A stretch of 9,754 bases of DNA from an uncultured Armatimonadota bacterium (GTDB lineage: Bacteria > Armatimonadota > Armatimonadia > Armatimonadales > Armatimonadaceae), in contig CAIRTT010000510.1 in the NCBI GenBank assembly GCA_903881535.1, positions 1 through 9,754 of the forward strand. The letters are read 5' to 3'. The notes beneath the pieces were generated by a model. That model saw nothing but the letters and a program-made list of their open reading frames with translations. It did no database searches and was not told where the DNA came from. A program made the position numbers and the translations under genes. This document shows positions 1-6,225 of this stretch, in pieces (positions within the stretch are counted from its first letter, which is position 1; each line of letters begins with the position of its first letter).

Positions 1-502
1 GATGTTCGGGGACTACCTCGGGATTCCGACTGCTGAACAGCATAAAATTGCCGCAGACATCGGCTCCGATGTCGCCCTTTTTCTGCACGACACGCCAATC
101 AGAATGCAGCACTACGGAGAAGTGATCACACCGATCTCGCTGAGCGGAACACTGGAAGGGGTTGTGATTCGGCCTGCAACCGGGATGTCAACGCCGCTGG
201 CGTACCGGACATTGGATGCCAATACATCCCGTGTTCCCGGGACCACGACTGCAGACATCGTTGCACGAGGTGCACTAACTCCAGACTGTCTCTCAAATGA
301 TTTTGAAGGTGTTGTTCGTGTCCTGAATCCTGATGTTGATCGCCTATTTACGACGCTAACAGCACTCGGCGTGTTGCGCGTTCAGCTCTGTGGGAGCGGT
401 TCAGCGGTGTTTGCCGTGACCGAAACCCGGGCGGATTCTGTGCGCATCGTCAAAGCGCTTAGTGGAGATGTACCTTACATGAAACTGGTTTCAACACAAT
501 GA
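1..502 (+). CDS. ispE: IspE, 4-diphosphocytidyl-2-C-methyl-D-erythritol kinase, C-terminal part (5' end outside window)
   Basis: This is the C-terminal part (about 166 residues) of a GHMP-fold kinase. IspE phosphorylates the 2-hydroxyl of CDP-methylerythritol with ATP in the cytoplasmic MEP route to isoprenoids. Seen: the IGSDVALFL segment near residue 20 of the fragment (family form GSDVPFFL), a GE-ITPI stretch, an STPLAYRTLD stretch matching the family's VST..AY..LD, a NDFEGVV segment (family NDLE), and the glycine-rich third GHMP motif CGSGSAVFAV near the end. The family usually has MSGSGS; the Cys variant is minor. The frame is open to the left edge, so the ATG at base 2 is internal and the N-terminal ATP-binding loop lies outside. 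The stop TGA (500-502) overlaps the next gene's ATG by 4 bases, implying translational coupling. The family call is firm; the true start is not visible. Confidence 0.9.
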   Translation, partial: MFGDYLGIPTAEQHKIAADIGSDVALFLHDTPIRMQHYGEVITPISLSGTLEGVVIRPATGMSTPLAYRTLDANTSRVPGTTTADIVARGALTPDCLSNDFEGVVRVLNPDVDRLFTTLTALGVLRVQLCGSGSAVFAVTETRADSVRIVKALSGDVPYMKLVSTQ

Positions 503-1266
503 CATCAACGGCAGCCATACTCCTCGCCGGAGGGCGCATCAAAGCAAAGGACCGCGCTGAGTGGCAGGGTTTACTGCCATCGGGTTGCGATAATCGCGTG
601 ATGGTCGATATCGCGGGTAAGGCGATGTACCACTACGTCATCGATGCCATCCGCGGGGCGGATATCCAGCTGGTGATTGCCGGGGATGTCCCATTCGATG
701 GAAACCACATACGCGTCGCCGGTGGTGACTCGCTCGTCGACACGCTTCTAAACGGAATCGCAGCCCTCCCCCCCGCCGTTTCACAGGTTCTTGTCCTGAC
801 GGCCGATATTCCCTTTCTGACATCCGCGAGTATCGCTGCAATCCTGCAAAGTGCTCCGAACGCTGACTTTGTGTACACAATCATCCCGATGGACACCTGT
901 CGGGCTGCGTTCCCAGATGCCAAACGTACATCCCTCAAAACTGCCGATGGCGAGTTCACTGGCGGAAACATCGTCCTTATCAACCCTGAGTTTGTCCGCA
1001 AGAACGAAGCGGTGATCCGCGAATCCTTTGAGCGCCGCAAAGATGTCCTTGCGCTCGGGAAGCTGCTTGGCCCGGATGTCATTTTCCGTCTTCTCTTGTC
1101 TAGGATGTTTCCCGCGTTGTTGCCCATCGATGCCTTGGAACGCGCGGTTTCACGCCTTGTTGGGAATGCTACTGTCAAGGCGATGGTTGTCAACGATGCC
1201 GCTGTTGGGACAGATATCGACTCGGCATCCGATGTCGCCATGGCGCGTAAAGTACTGGGAAAGTAG
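499..1266 (+). CDS. MobA-like nucleotidyltransferase (NTP-transferase fold), substrate unknown
   Basis: A 255-residue protein with the GT-A-like NTP-transferase fold. Seen: an N-terminal AAILLAGGR (residues 5-13), where MobA-type enzymes have LAGG.S.RMG..K; a central VLTADIPFL (residues 98-107) with Asp103 in the place of the metal-binding DxPF motif; and a C-terminal VGTDIDSASDVAMA stretch resembling the (T/N)DIDTPEDL end of MobA/GlmU-type transferases. The RMG..K part of the loop is missing: after LAGGR comes a longer, differently composed loop (IKAKDRAEW). It begins inside the ispE stop codon (ATGA), so it is probably co-translated with ispE. It does not look like IspD, because the AAG.G.R loop and conserved IspD surroundings are absent. 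The donor nucleotide and acceptor cannot be told from sequence. The fold call is fairly sure; any specific function would be a guess. Confidence 0.75.
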   Translation: MTSTAAILLAGGRIKAKDRAEWQGLLPSGCDNRVMVDIAGKAMYHYVIDAIRGADIQLVIAGDVPFDGNHIRVAGGDSLVDTLLNGIAALPPAVSQVLVLTADIPFLTSASIAAILQSAPNADFVYTIIPMDTCRAAFPDAKRTSLKTADGEFTGGNIVLINPEFVRKNEAVIRESFERRKDVLALGKLLGPDVIFRLLLSRMFPALLPIDALERAVSRLVGNATVKAMVVNDAAVGTDIDSASDVAMARKVLGK

Positions 1267-1275
1267 ACTACCGAC

Positions 1276-1845
1276 GTGGCTAAAGGCAAACTCTACGTCC
1301 TTTCAGGACCATCAGGTGTTGGTAAAGACACCGTCCTTGCAGCTCTCAGCAACATCGACACAGACTTCGCAATCTGCATCACCGCAACGACCCGCGGGAT
1401 GCGCACGGGAGAAGTCGAAGGCAGCCCGTACACCTTTCTAACGCGAACCGAATTCGAAGACAGAATAGCCGCTGGAGACTTTCTCGAGTTTGCGGAAGTC
1501 AACGGTGGCAACCTCTACGGCACGCCAAAATCCTGGGTGGACCGTACGCTCGCTTCGGGAACCGATGCCATCCTAAAAATCGATGTCCAAGGCGGAAAGT
1601 CCATTCGCTCCCTCGTCCCGGATGCGATTCTGGTGTTTTTGGCTCCACCATCCCTGCATGAGCTGGAAGTAAGACTTCGAAGTCGCGGAACCGAAACCGA
1701 AGACGCGATTCAGGTCCGCCTCGAAGATGCCCGTACCGAAATTGCAGCATCAAAGGGCTACGACTACATCGTTGTAAATGACAATATTGACGCCGCAGCA
1801 GACCGCTTGCGGTGCATTTTGGTGGCTGAGAGGTGCCGTCGATGA
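1276..1845 (+). CDS. gmk: Guanylate kinase
   Basis: Guanylate kinase transfers phosphate from ATP to GMP (or dGMP), giving GDP for nucleotide supply. The product is 189 residues, close to the usual 180-210. Seen in order: P-loop GPSGVGKDT (11-19); TATTRGMRTGEVEG (37-49), whose Arg and Glu belong to the GMP-binding region; Y52-x-F; EFAEVNGGNLYGTP (71-84) with the typical YGT; ILKIDVQGG (99-107); the lid-like LRSRGTETEDAIQVR (134-148); and YDYIVVND (162-169) near the end. The P-loop has Asp18 where family members commonly have Gly or Ser. The start is GTG at 1276, which places the P-loop at the usual distance from the N-terminus; an ATG at this place is not available. The gene follows the nucleotidyltransferase by 9 bases, and its TGA overlaps the next ATG. 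Confidence 0.95.
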   Translation: MAKGKLYVLSGPSGVGKDTVLAALSNIDTDFAICITATTRGMRTGEVEGSPYTFLTRTEFEDRIAAGDFLEFAEVNGGNLYGTPKSWVDRTLASGTDAILKIDVQGGKSIRSLVPDAILVFLAPPSLHELEVRLRSRGTETEDAIQVRLEDARTEIAASKGYDYIVVNDNIDAAADRLRCILVAERCRR

Positions 1846-2741
1846 ACGGGTTAAAGATTGCCATCGCGACCGGTCCAAGTGGCTTTGTCACGGTGAATTC
1901 GATTTTGGAAGCATCCAAAGCATCGGGAACATCACGGCTGGACTGGCTGGAGCTTGGCCTTGCGGCTGCGGAAGCCGATGAGACTCTCCACGATGTTGGT
2001 GTTGGTGGGATGCCGGATGCGCTTGGCCGGATGTCGCTGGATGCAGCCATCATGGATGGCCCGACGCATCGCGCAGGCGCCGTCGCGGGGCTCCTCGGCT
2101 TCCGAAGCCCTATCGCGGTCGCCCGACGAGTCATGGATTGCACGCCGCACGTGATGTTAGTTGGCGAGGGAGCGAAGCGCTTTGCCGAAGCGCAAGGCTT
2201 CACCGATGAAGGTGCCCTCCTAACCGACTATTCACGTGAGCGCTACGAAGCGTTTCTCCGAGGGGAAGTTGACCTCGAAGCAACCGGCGATCAGCACATC
2301 GATGGCGGTGACACCGTTGGCGCTATCGTGATGGACACCGATAGCCAGCTTGCCTGCGGGACATCCACCAGTGGACTAGCCTTCAAAATGCCTGGCCGCG
2401 TCGGCGATTCTCCCATTATCGGCGGTGGCCTCTATGTCGAACAAGGCATCGGGAGCGCGGTCTGCCTCGGGATGGGAGAGCAAATGATGCAAGTTGGCAT
2501 GGCGATGCGTACGGTGATGAAGCTGGCGCAGGGGCTATCCCCGCAAGCGGCGGCCGAAGCGGCGATGCGAGACATGATTCGCTTACGCCCAAGCTGCCTC
2601 GGGACAACCTGCCTTGTGATTGCGTTGAACCAAGCCGGTGATGCAGGCGGAGCGCGGACAAAAGAACATCCCGACTTCCATTACTGGCAGGCAACACAAA
2701 GTGGAGTCATGAAGATTGAGGCTCCCGTGATGGGTGATTAG
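1842..2741 (+). CDS. Glycosylasparaginase-family Ntn hydrolase (N4-(beta-N-acetylglucosaminyl)-L-asparaginase / isoaspartyl peptidase type)
   Basis: A 299-residue protein of the N-terminal-nucleophile hydrolase family that includes aspartylglucosaminidase, plant-type asparaginase and isoaspartyl peptidase. Known members cut themselves just before a Thr that becomes the nucleophile. Seen: SLDAAIMDG (65-73) and AGAVAGLLGFRSPIAVARRVM (78-98), both typical of the alpha chain; TPHVMLVGEGA (101-111); GGDTVGAIVMD (155-165), making Thr158 the expected nucleophile and Asp157/Thr158 the cleavage point; GTSTSGL..K.PGRVGDSPIIGGG (173-196), with the Arg-Val-Gly-Asp substrate-binding segment. By my alignment, the later family segment ATGDGD reads CLGMGE here (208-213), so an expected Thr is Leu209. 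No signal peptide is seen, so it probably acts in the cytoplasm. I prefer ATG 1842 (4-base overlap with gmk) to GTG 1833. The family is secure; the natural substrate is not. Confidence 0.88.
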   Translation: MNGLKIAIATGPSGFVTVNSILEASKASGTSRLDWLELGLAAAEADETLHDVGVGGMPDALGRMSLDAAIMDGPTHRAGAVAGLLGFRSPIAVARRVMDCTPHVMLVGEGAKRFAEAQGFTDEGALLTDYSRERYEAFLRGEVDLEATGDQHIDGGDTVGAIVMDTDSQLACGTSTSGLAFKMPGRVGDSPIIGGGLYVEQGIGSAVCLGMGEQMMQVGMAMRTVMKLAQGLSPQAAAEAAMRDMIRLRPSCLGTTCLVIALNQAGDAGGARTKEHPDFHYWQATQSGVMKIEAPVMGD

Positions 2742-2750
2742 GCGAAAAAC

Positions 2751-5213
2751 GTGACAACTGGCCGCTACGTCGATGTCATTGTTCAGGTAGAGGTTCCAAA
2801 CCTCCGCCAGCCGTTTACGTACGCGGTTCCCGACCACCTCGATGAGCCTAATCCGCTGCAAAGTGGTGATTGTGTTGTGGTTCCATTTGGCCGTCAGGTG
2901 ATGCTTGGGTACGTCGTTCAGCGCCGTGATGCCCTCCCGGATGGAGTGGCTGAGAAGGCTGTCCGGGAAGTCCTTGAACGCGTTGCTGGCGATGGCGCAA
3001 GTGTTCCCGATTCCGTGATGCGCACTGCGCGGTGGGTTGCACGGGAGTATGTTGCAGACCTCGCGATGTCTATCCGGACGGCTATTCCACAGCTGCAAAG
3101 TGCACGTCTCGAACACTATTACCGCTGGACGGGGCGCCGCTCAGTTGAATCGCTGGCAGCAAATCAGCAGGATTTCGCAAACTTCCTCATCAGGGCAAAA
3201 ACGCCGCAGACACTACAAGATGCCTCGGATGCATTGCATGTCACCGTTGATCGAGCATCGCTTAATGCCCTTATCCGAATCGGTGCGATTGAGCGGAATT
3301 ACCAAATCCTTCCTCCAAAAGTCACTGCGCGTTCGGTGATGTGCGTTACGCTTGCGGTCACCCCAGATGTCGCATTTGCAGAGGCTGAACGACGCAGACG
3401 ACGAGCGAAGCAGCAAGCGAATGCATTGGAAATGCTTGCAGGGCTACCAGCACATACGCCGGTGTCGATTGTAGATGCACTTGAAGCCTATGGAATCGCC
3501 CGCGCCATCTGGAAACGGCTTGAGGCTGACTTACTGGTTGAGATAGCGGCGACGCCAGTGGACAGAATCCCGCTTGTTCTGACGTCGGCGGGGAAACGCC
3601 CCGATGTACTTTCACCAGATCAGATTCATGCCCTCTCGGTCATCGGGGATGAAAGTCTCTCTCAGACACAAAAGCCAATCCTCCTTCATGGTGTGACGGG
3701 TTCTGGCAAAACAGAGGTCTACCTCGCAACCATTGAAAAGACACTTGCGGCGGGTCGCACGGCACTCGTGTTGGTGCCCGAGATTGCCCTTACGGCTCAG
3801 CTGATGGGTGTTTTCAGAGGGCGATTGGGCAACCGGGTCGCAGTGCTGCACAGTGCCCTCTCAGATGGCGAACGTCGTGATGAGTGGCATCGTATTGGAG
3901 CAGGCAAGGCCGATGTCGTTGTTGGTGCACGGAGCGCGATATTTGCCCCACTCAGCAATATCGGCTGCATTATCGTGGATGAAGAGCATGAAGGTTCCTA
4001 CAAACAGGAATCTGGGGCGCCGCGGTATCAGGCCCGTGATGTTGCTCTGGCTCGGGCTCGCTCAACAAATGCTGCCGTGATTCTAGGCTCTGCCACTCCA
4101 AATGTTGAGTCCTATTTCAAGGCAACGTCCGGTGATTACACGCTTGCGGAAATGACGGTTCGGCCGGCTGGTCGTCCGATGCCTTATGTAGAAATCATTG
4201 ACCAGCGGATCAAGTCCGGCGCAACCGGACTGCAGATGTTTTCGGCTTCACTTCTGGATGCCATCAGTGAGTCACTTGGCGCTGGGCATCAGGCAATCGT
4301 TTTCCTGAATCGCCGTGGCTTTGCAAAGTATCTCCTGTGCCGGGAGTGCGGTCACGTTCCGATGTGTCCCAACTGTGCCGTTTCGCTGACATTGCACCAT
4401 GGTGCGGAAACATTGCTCTGTCACCACTGCGCCTATACTCTGCGCACACCCGACATCTGCCCAAGCTGTACAGGTAAACGAATTCTCTCCTACGGCATCG
4501 GAACAGAGCGAATTGAAGCGGAGCTCAAGGGGCTTTTTCCATCCGCACGGCTGCTTCGGATGGACCGAGACACAGTGGGCAACAAAGATGCTCTTCCGGC
4601 GATGATTGAGCAGTTCAGAACCCGCGAAGCGGACATCCTGATTGGCACCCAAATGGTCGCCAAAGGGCTGGACTTCCCAGGCGTGACCTGTGTCGGTGTC
4701 GTGGCAGCGGATACATCGTTGCACGTACCGGATTTCCGAGCATCCGAGCGGACCTTTCAGCTCCTTGCGCAGGTGTCTGGACGTGCCGGCCGCGGGGATG
4801 TCCCTGGTAGGGTGATGATTCAGACATTCAATCCTGATCATGTGGCGATTCAGGCAGCGGCTCAGCACGATTATGGTGCGTTTTACGGATCCGAAATCGA
4901 GAACCGCCGTGAGCTCAACTACCCGCCGTTTTCCCGACTTTGCAATATCATCGCAAATCACGAGGATGCAAACACGGCTTCAGGCGCAGCGGCCGAGATT
5001 GCTACACGCCTTCGTTTACATCGGGGGCTGACAGTGCTAGGGCCAGCTCCCTGCCCACTGTCCCGCGTACGAAACAAGCATCGATTTCATGTGCTCATCA
5101 AAGGACCACTGGATGACACACTTCGGCAGCTTGTGCGACGGGAGCTCGCGGCATTGCCCACCGAACTGAGATCGATGTTGATGGTCGATATCGACCCACA
5201 GAGTGTTGTTTGA
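2751..5213 (+). CDS. priA: PriA, primosomal replication-restart helicase (primosomal protein N')
   Basis: PriA recognises stalled or collapsed forks, remodels them by 3'-5' unwinding, and directs reloading of the replicative helicase. The 820-residue product is longer than E. coli PriA (about 730). Seen: an N-terminal 3'-end-binding domain (VPNLRQPFTYAVP, 15-27; GDCVVVPFGR, 39-48); an extended middle region with a basic ERRRRRAK stretch (213-220); the helicase core with Walker A GVTGSGKT (314-321), LVPEIALT (341-348), GARSAIFAP (392-400), Walker B DEEH (410-413), GSATP (446-450) and FLNRRG (518-523); a zinc module with all eight cysteines at 530, 533, 539, 542, 557, 560, 570 and 573; YGIGTERIE; GTQMVAKGLDFP; and QVSGRAGR. 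The complete helicase and zinc motifs suggest an active enzyme. The start is GTG at 2751, 9 bases after the previous stop; no strong ribosome site is seen. Confidence 0.97.
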   Translation: MTTGRYVDVIVQVEVPNLRQPFTYAVPDHLDEPNPLQSGDCVVVPFGRQVMLGYVVQRRDALPDGVAEKAVREVLERVAGDGASVPDSVMRTARWVAREYVADLAMSIRTAIPQLQSARLEHYYRWTGRRSVESLAANQQDFANFLIRAKTPQTLQDASDALHVTVDRASLNALIRIGAIERNYQILPPKVTARSVMCVTLAVTPDVAFAEAERRRRRAKQQANALEMLAGLPAHTPVSIVDALEAYGIARAIWKRLEADLLVEIAATPVDRIPLVLTSAGKRPDVLSPDQIHALSVIGDESLSQTQKPILLHGVTGSGKTEVYLATIEKTLAAGRTALVLVPEIALTAQLMGVFRGRLGNRVAVLHSALSDGERRDEWHRIGAGKADVVVGARSAIFAPLSNIGCIIVDEEHEGSYKQESGAPRYQARDVALARARSTNAAVILGSATPNVESYFKATSGDYTLAEMTVRPAGRPMPYVEIIDQRIKSGATGLQMFSASLLDAISESLGAGHQAIVFLNRRGFAKYLLCRECGHVPMCPNCAVSLTLHHGAETLLCHHCAYTLRTPDICPSCTGKRILSYGIGTERIEAELKGLFPSARLLRMDRDTVGNKDALPAMIEQFRTREADILIGTQMVAKGLDFPGVTCVGVVAADTSLHVPDFRASERTFQLLAQVSGRAGRGDVPGRVMIQTFNPDHVAIQAAAQHDYGAFYGSEIENRRELNYPPFSRLCNIIANHEDANTASGAAAEIATRLRLHRGLTVLGPAPCPLSRVRNKHRFHVLIKGPLDDTLRQLVRRELAALPTELRSMLMVDIDPQSVV

Positions 5214-5262
5214 ACCGTGTGCAAGTGACTGGGCACAAGAGCGAGCATTACGCCGGTTCAAA
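5209..5262. other. Long-range inverted repeat at the priA 3' end
   Basis: A perfect 9-base inverted repeat, TTTGAACCG (5209-5217) with CGGTTCAAA (5254-5262), encloses a smaller hairpin of TGTGC (5218-5222) with GCACA (5233-5237). It includes the priA stop codon and fills most of the gap before the converging thioesterase gene. No T-run follows on either strand, so it is not a classical Rho-independent terminator. It may help end convergent transcription or protect mRNA 3' ends, or be coincidental. Confidence 0.3.
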
Positions 5263-5282
5263 TGTCACAAGTACTTTAAACG

Positions 5283-5687
5283 TTAGTCGGAATCTGGAAC
5301 AAAAATAGATCGGAACGAATCGGGCCAGCGGCGTGGCTTTCCGCTGAGTCCATCGATACAAACCCCTTTGGTTGTTCCCGTGGCGATGCGCTTATTCCGG
5401 CTGTGACAATCAACTGTATAAGTGAATACAACACTCGCACCTGTGGATGATTCACAACAGCATGTGATGGAGAGCTGATCGGTGAAGAATGCCGGGCTTA
5501 GGTATTTGATGGATGCATCCGCGATGACGATTTGAATACCAGCGCGCTGAATTTCAGGAAACGGAAGTCCTGCATCCTGAAGCCATGCACAGCGGGCAAC
5601 TTCGAAGTACTGCAGGTAAATCGCATTATTCACGTGTCCAAAGCTGTCCAGCTCGTACGAACGTACGGAAATATTAGTTGTCGTCAT
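5283..5687 (-). CDS. 4HBT (hot-dog fold) acyl-CoA thioesterase, YbgC/FadM type
   Basis: A 134-residue single-domain hot-dog protein. Members of this group hydrolyse acyl-CoA (or acyl-ACP) thioesters, and the fold works as dimers or tetramers. Seen: VRSYELDSFGHVNNAIYLQYFEVAR near the N-terminus, which holds the family's D..GHVNN..Y signature (Asp14, Gly17, His18, Asn20-Asn21), with Asp14 the expected catalytic residue; the following IKYLSPAFFTDQLSI segment is the usual second strand region. No transit or membrane segment is visible. I chose the ATG at 5687 because it starts right before the conserved domain; an in-frame TTG at 5711 would lie inside a strong hairpin. It lies downstream of the ferredoxin on the same strand, but the hairpin between them may separate the transcripts. 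Chain-length preference cannot be told. Confidence 0.85.
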   Translation of the reverse strand: MTTTNISVRSYELDSFGHVNNAIYLQYFEVARCAWLQDAGLPFPEIQRAGIQIVIADASIKYLSPAFFTDQLSITCCCESSTGASVVFTYTVDCHSRNKRIATGTTKGVCIDGLSGKPRRWPDSFRSIFVPDSD

Positions 5688-5695
5688 TATCGCTA

Positions 5696-5732
5696 AAATG
5701 CACCACTCCAACCGGGTTGCAGTGGTGCATTT
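5696..5732 (-). terminator. Strong hairpin between ferredoxin and thioesterase genes, probable terminator
   Basis: A 12-base perfect stem, AAATGCACCACT (5696-5707) with AGTGGTGCATTT (5721-5732), is continued after one C-C mismatch by a 4-base stem (CAAC/GTTG) and a CGG triloop. On the minus strand it starts 15 bases after the ferredoxin stop and ends in ATTTT, a short U-run. On the plus strand it is followed by TTTCTTTC, so it could also work in that direction. Its end is 8 bases from the thioesterase ATG. Confidence 0.6.
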
Positions 5733-5747
5733 CTTTCACATAAGTGC

Positions 5748-5990
5748 TTACTTTGAAAAGTGATTCGTGTTCAGCTGAATAAACGACTTCCACTTCTCAG
5801 GAACTTCATCTTCCATGAAAATGGCATCAACCGGACATTCAGGTTCGCACAACCCGCAGTCAATACACTCATCAGGATTGATGAAAAGCTGTGTGTCATC
5901 ATCACCGCCATGGATACAGTCCACGGGGCAGACGGACACGCAAGAGCGGTCTTTGACTCCTATGCAGGGCTCCGCAATCACAAAAGGCAT
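5748..5990 (-). CDS. fdxA: 7Fe-8S-type ferredoxin ([3Fe-4S]/[4Fe-4S])
   Basis: An 80-residue acidic ferredoxin, a cytoplasmic one-electron carrier. Counting from ATG 5990, the cysteines are at 9, 17, 21, 25 and 42, 45, 48, 52. The first half has C-x7-C-x3-C-P (the pattern of the [3Fe-4S] site in Azotobacter FdI-like and Thermus/mycobacterial 7Fe ferredoxins) rather than C-x2-C-x2-C; the second half has the classic C-x2-C-x2-C-x3-CP. By analogy Cys9, 17 and 52 hold the 3Fe cluster, Cys21, 42, 45 and 48 the 4Fe cluster, and Cys25 is free. The start is ATG 5990, not the in-frame GTG 6002, because GGTGGAG sits 6 bases before that ATG and the protein then begins MPFVIAEPCIGVKD, as family members do. 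It is read from its own promoter beside a Fur-type box. The electron partner is not identifiable. Confidence 0.93.
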   Translation of the reverse strand: MPFVIAEPCIGVKDRSCVSVCPVDCIHGGDDDTQLFINPDECIDCGLCEPECPVDAIFMEDEVPEKWKSFIQLNTNHFSK

Positions 5991-6060
5991 CTGGATCTCC
6001 ACCTACAGGGTCGTTGATTTACTGAATCATTGTCCAGTTCCGTACCCCTGCCGCACCAAA

Positions 6061-6089
6061 ATTATAACGATGGAGGGAGTGATTAGCAA
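6061..6089 (-). promoter_or_regulatory. Sigma-70-type promoter for the ferredoxin gene
   Basis: On the minus strand a perfect -10 TATAAT (6066-6061) lies exactly 17 bases after TTGCTA (6089-6084), which matches four of six bases of the -35 consensus. Transcription would start near 6054, about 64 bases before the ferredoxin ATG. The Fur-type repeat touches the upstream edge of the -35. Confidence 0.6.
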
Positions 6090-6090
6090 A

Positions 6091-6107
6091 CTGAGAATGA
6101 TTCTCAG
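6091..6107. promoter_or_regulatory. Fur/PerR-family-type operator (17-base perfect inverted repeat)
   Basis: CTGAGAATGATTCTCAG is a perfect 8-1-8 inverted repeat. Its core TGAGAAT-G-ATTCTCA fits the 7-1-7 layout of Fur-family boxes (consensus TGATAATNATTATCA), differing at one base per half site. It lies one base upstream of the ferredoxin -35 and about 120 bases before the peroxiredoxin ATG, in the shared divergent gap. A Fur, PerR or related metalloregulator could control one or both directions. No regulator gene is in the window. Confidence 0.6.
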
Positions 6108-6225
6108 TTATTTTTAACACACCGTGTGCATTCCGTTTTGTAACGGGTAGACTGGGGTCTAACTACATTCAAAGTGCATCGTTGCCATGCGTACCGGTGT
6201 GCGTTGTCTAACAAGGAAAACTTTT

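Noticed and set aside
633..1289. Minus-strand open frame of 218 codons
   Set aside because: Antisense to the MobA-like gene, rich in Ser, Arg and Thr, with no family motif; it is a shadow of the real frame.
1499..2203. Minus-strand open frame of 234 codons
   Set aside because: Antisense across the gmk and glycosylasparaginase junction, with no motif.
4272..4961. Minus-strand open frame of 229 codons inside priA
   Set aside because: Antisense to the PriA helicase core; no domain and no ribosome site seen.
6187..6225. Upstream ATG giving a 197-residue peroxiredoxin
   Set aside because: The 13 extra residues are unlike the family, whereas ATG 6226 has AAGGA at good spacing and starts at the domain.
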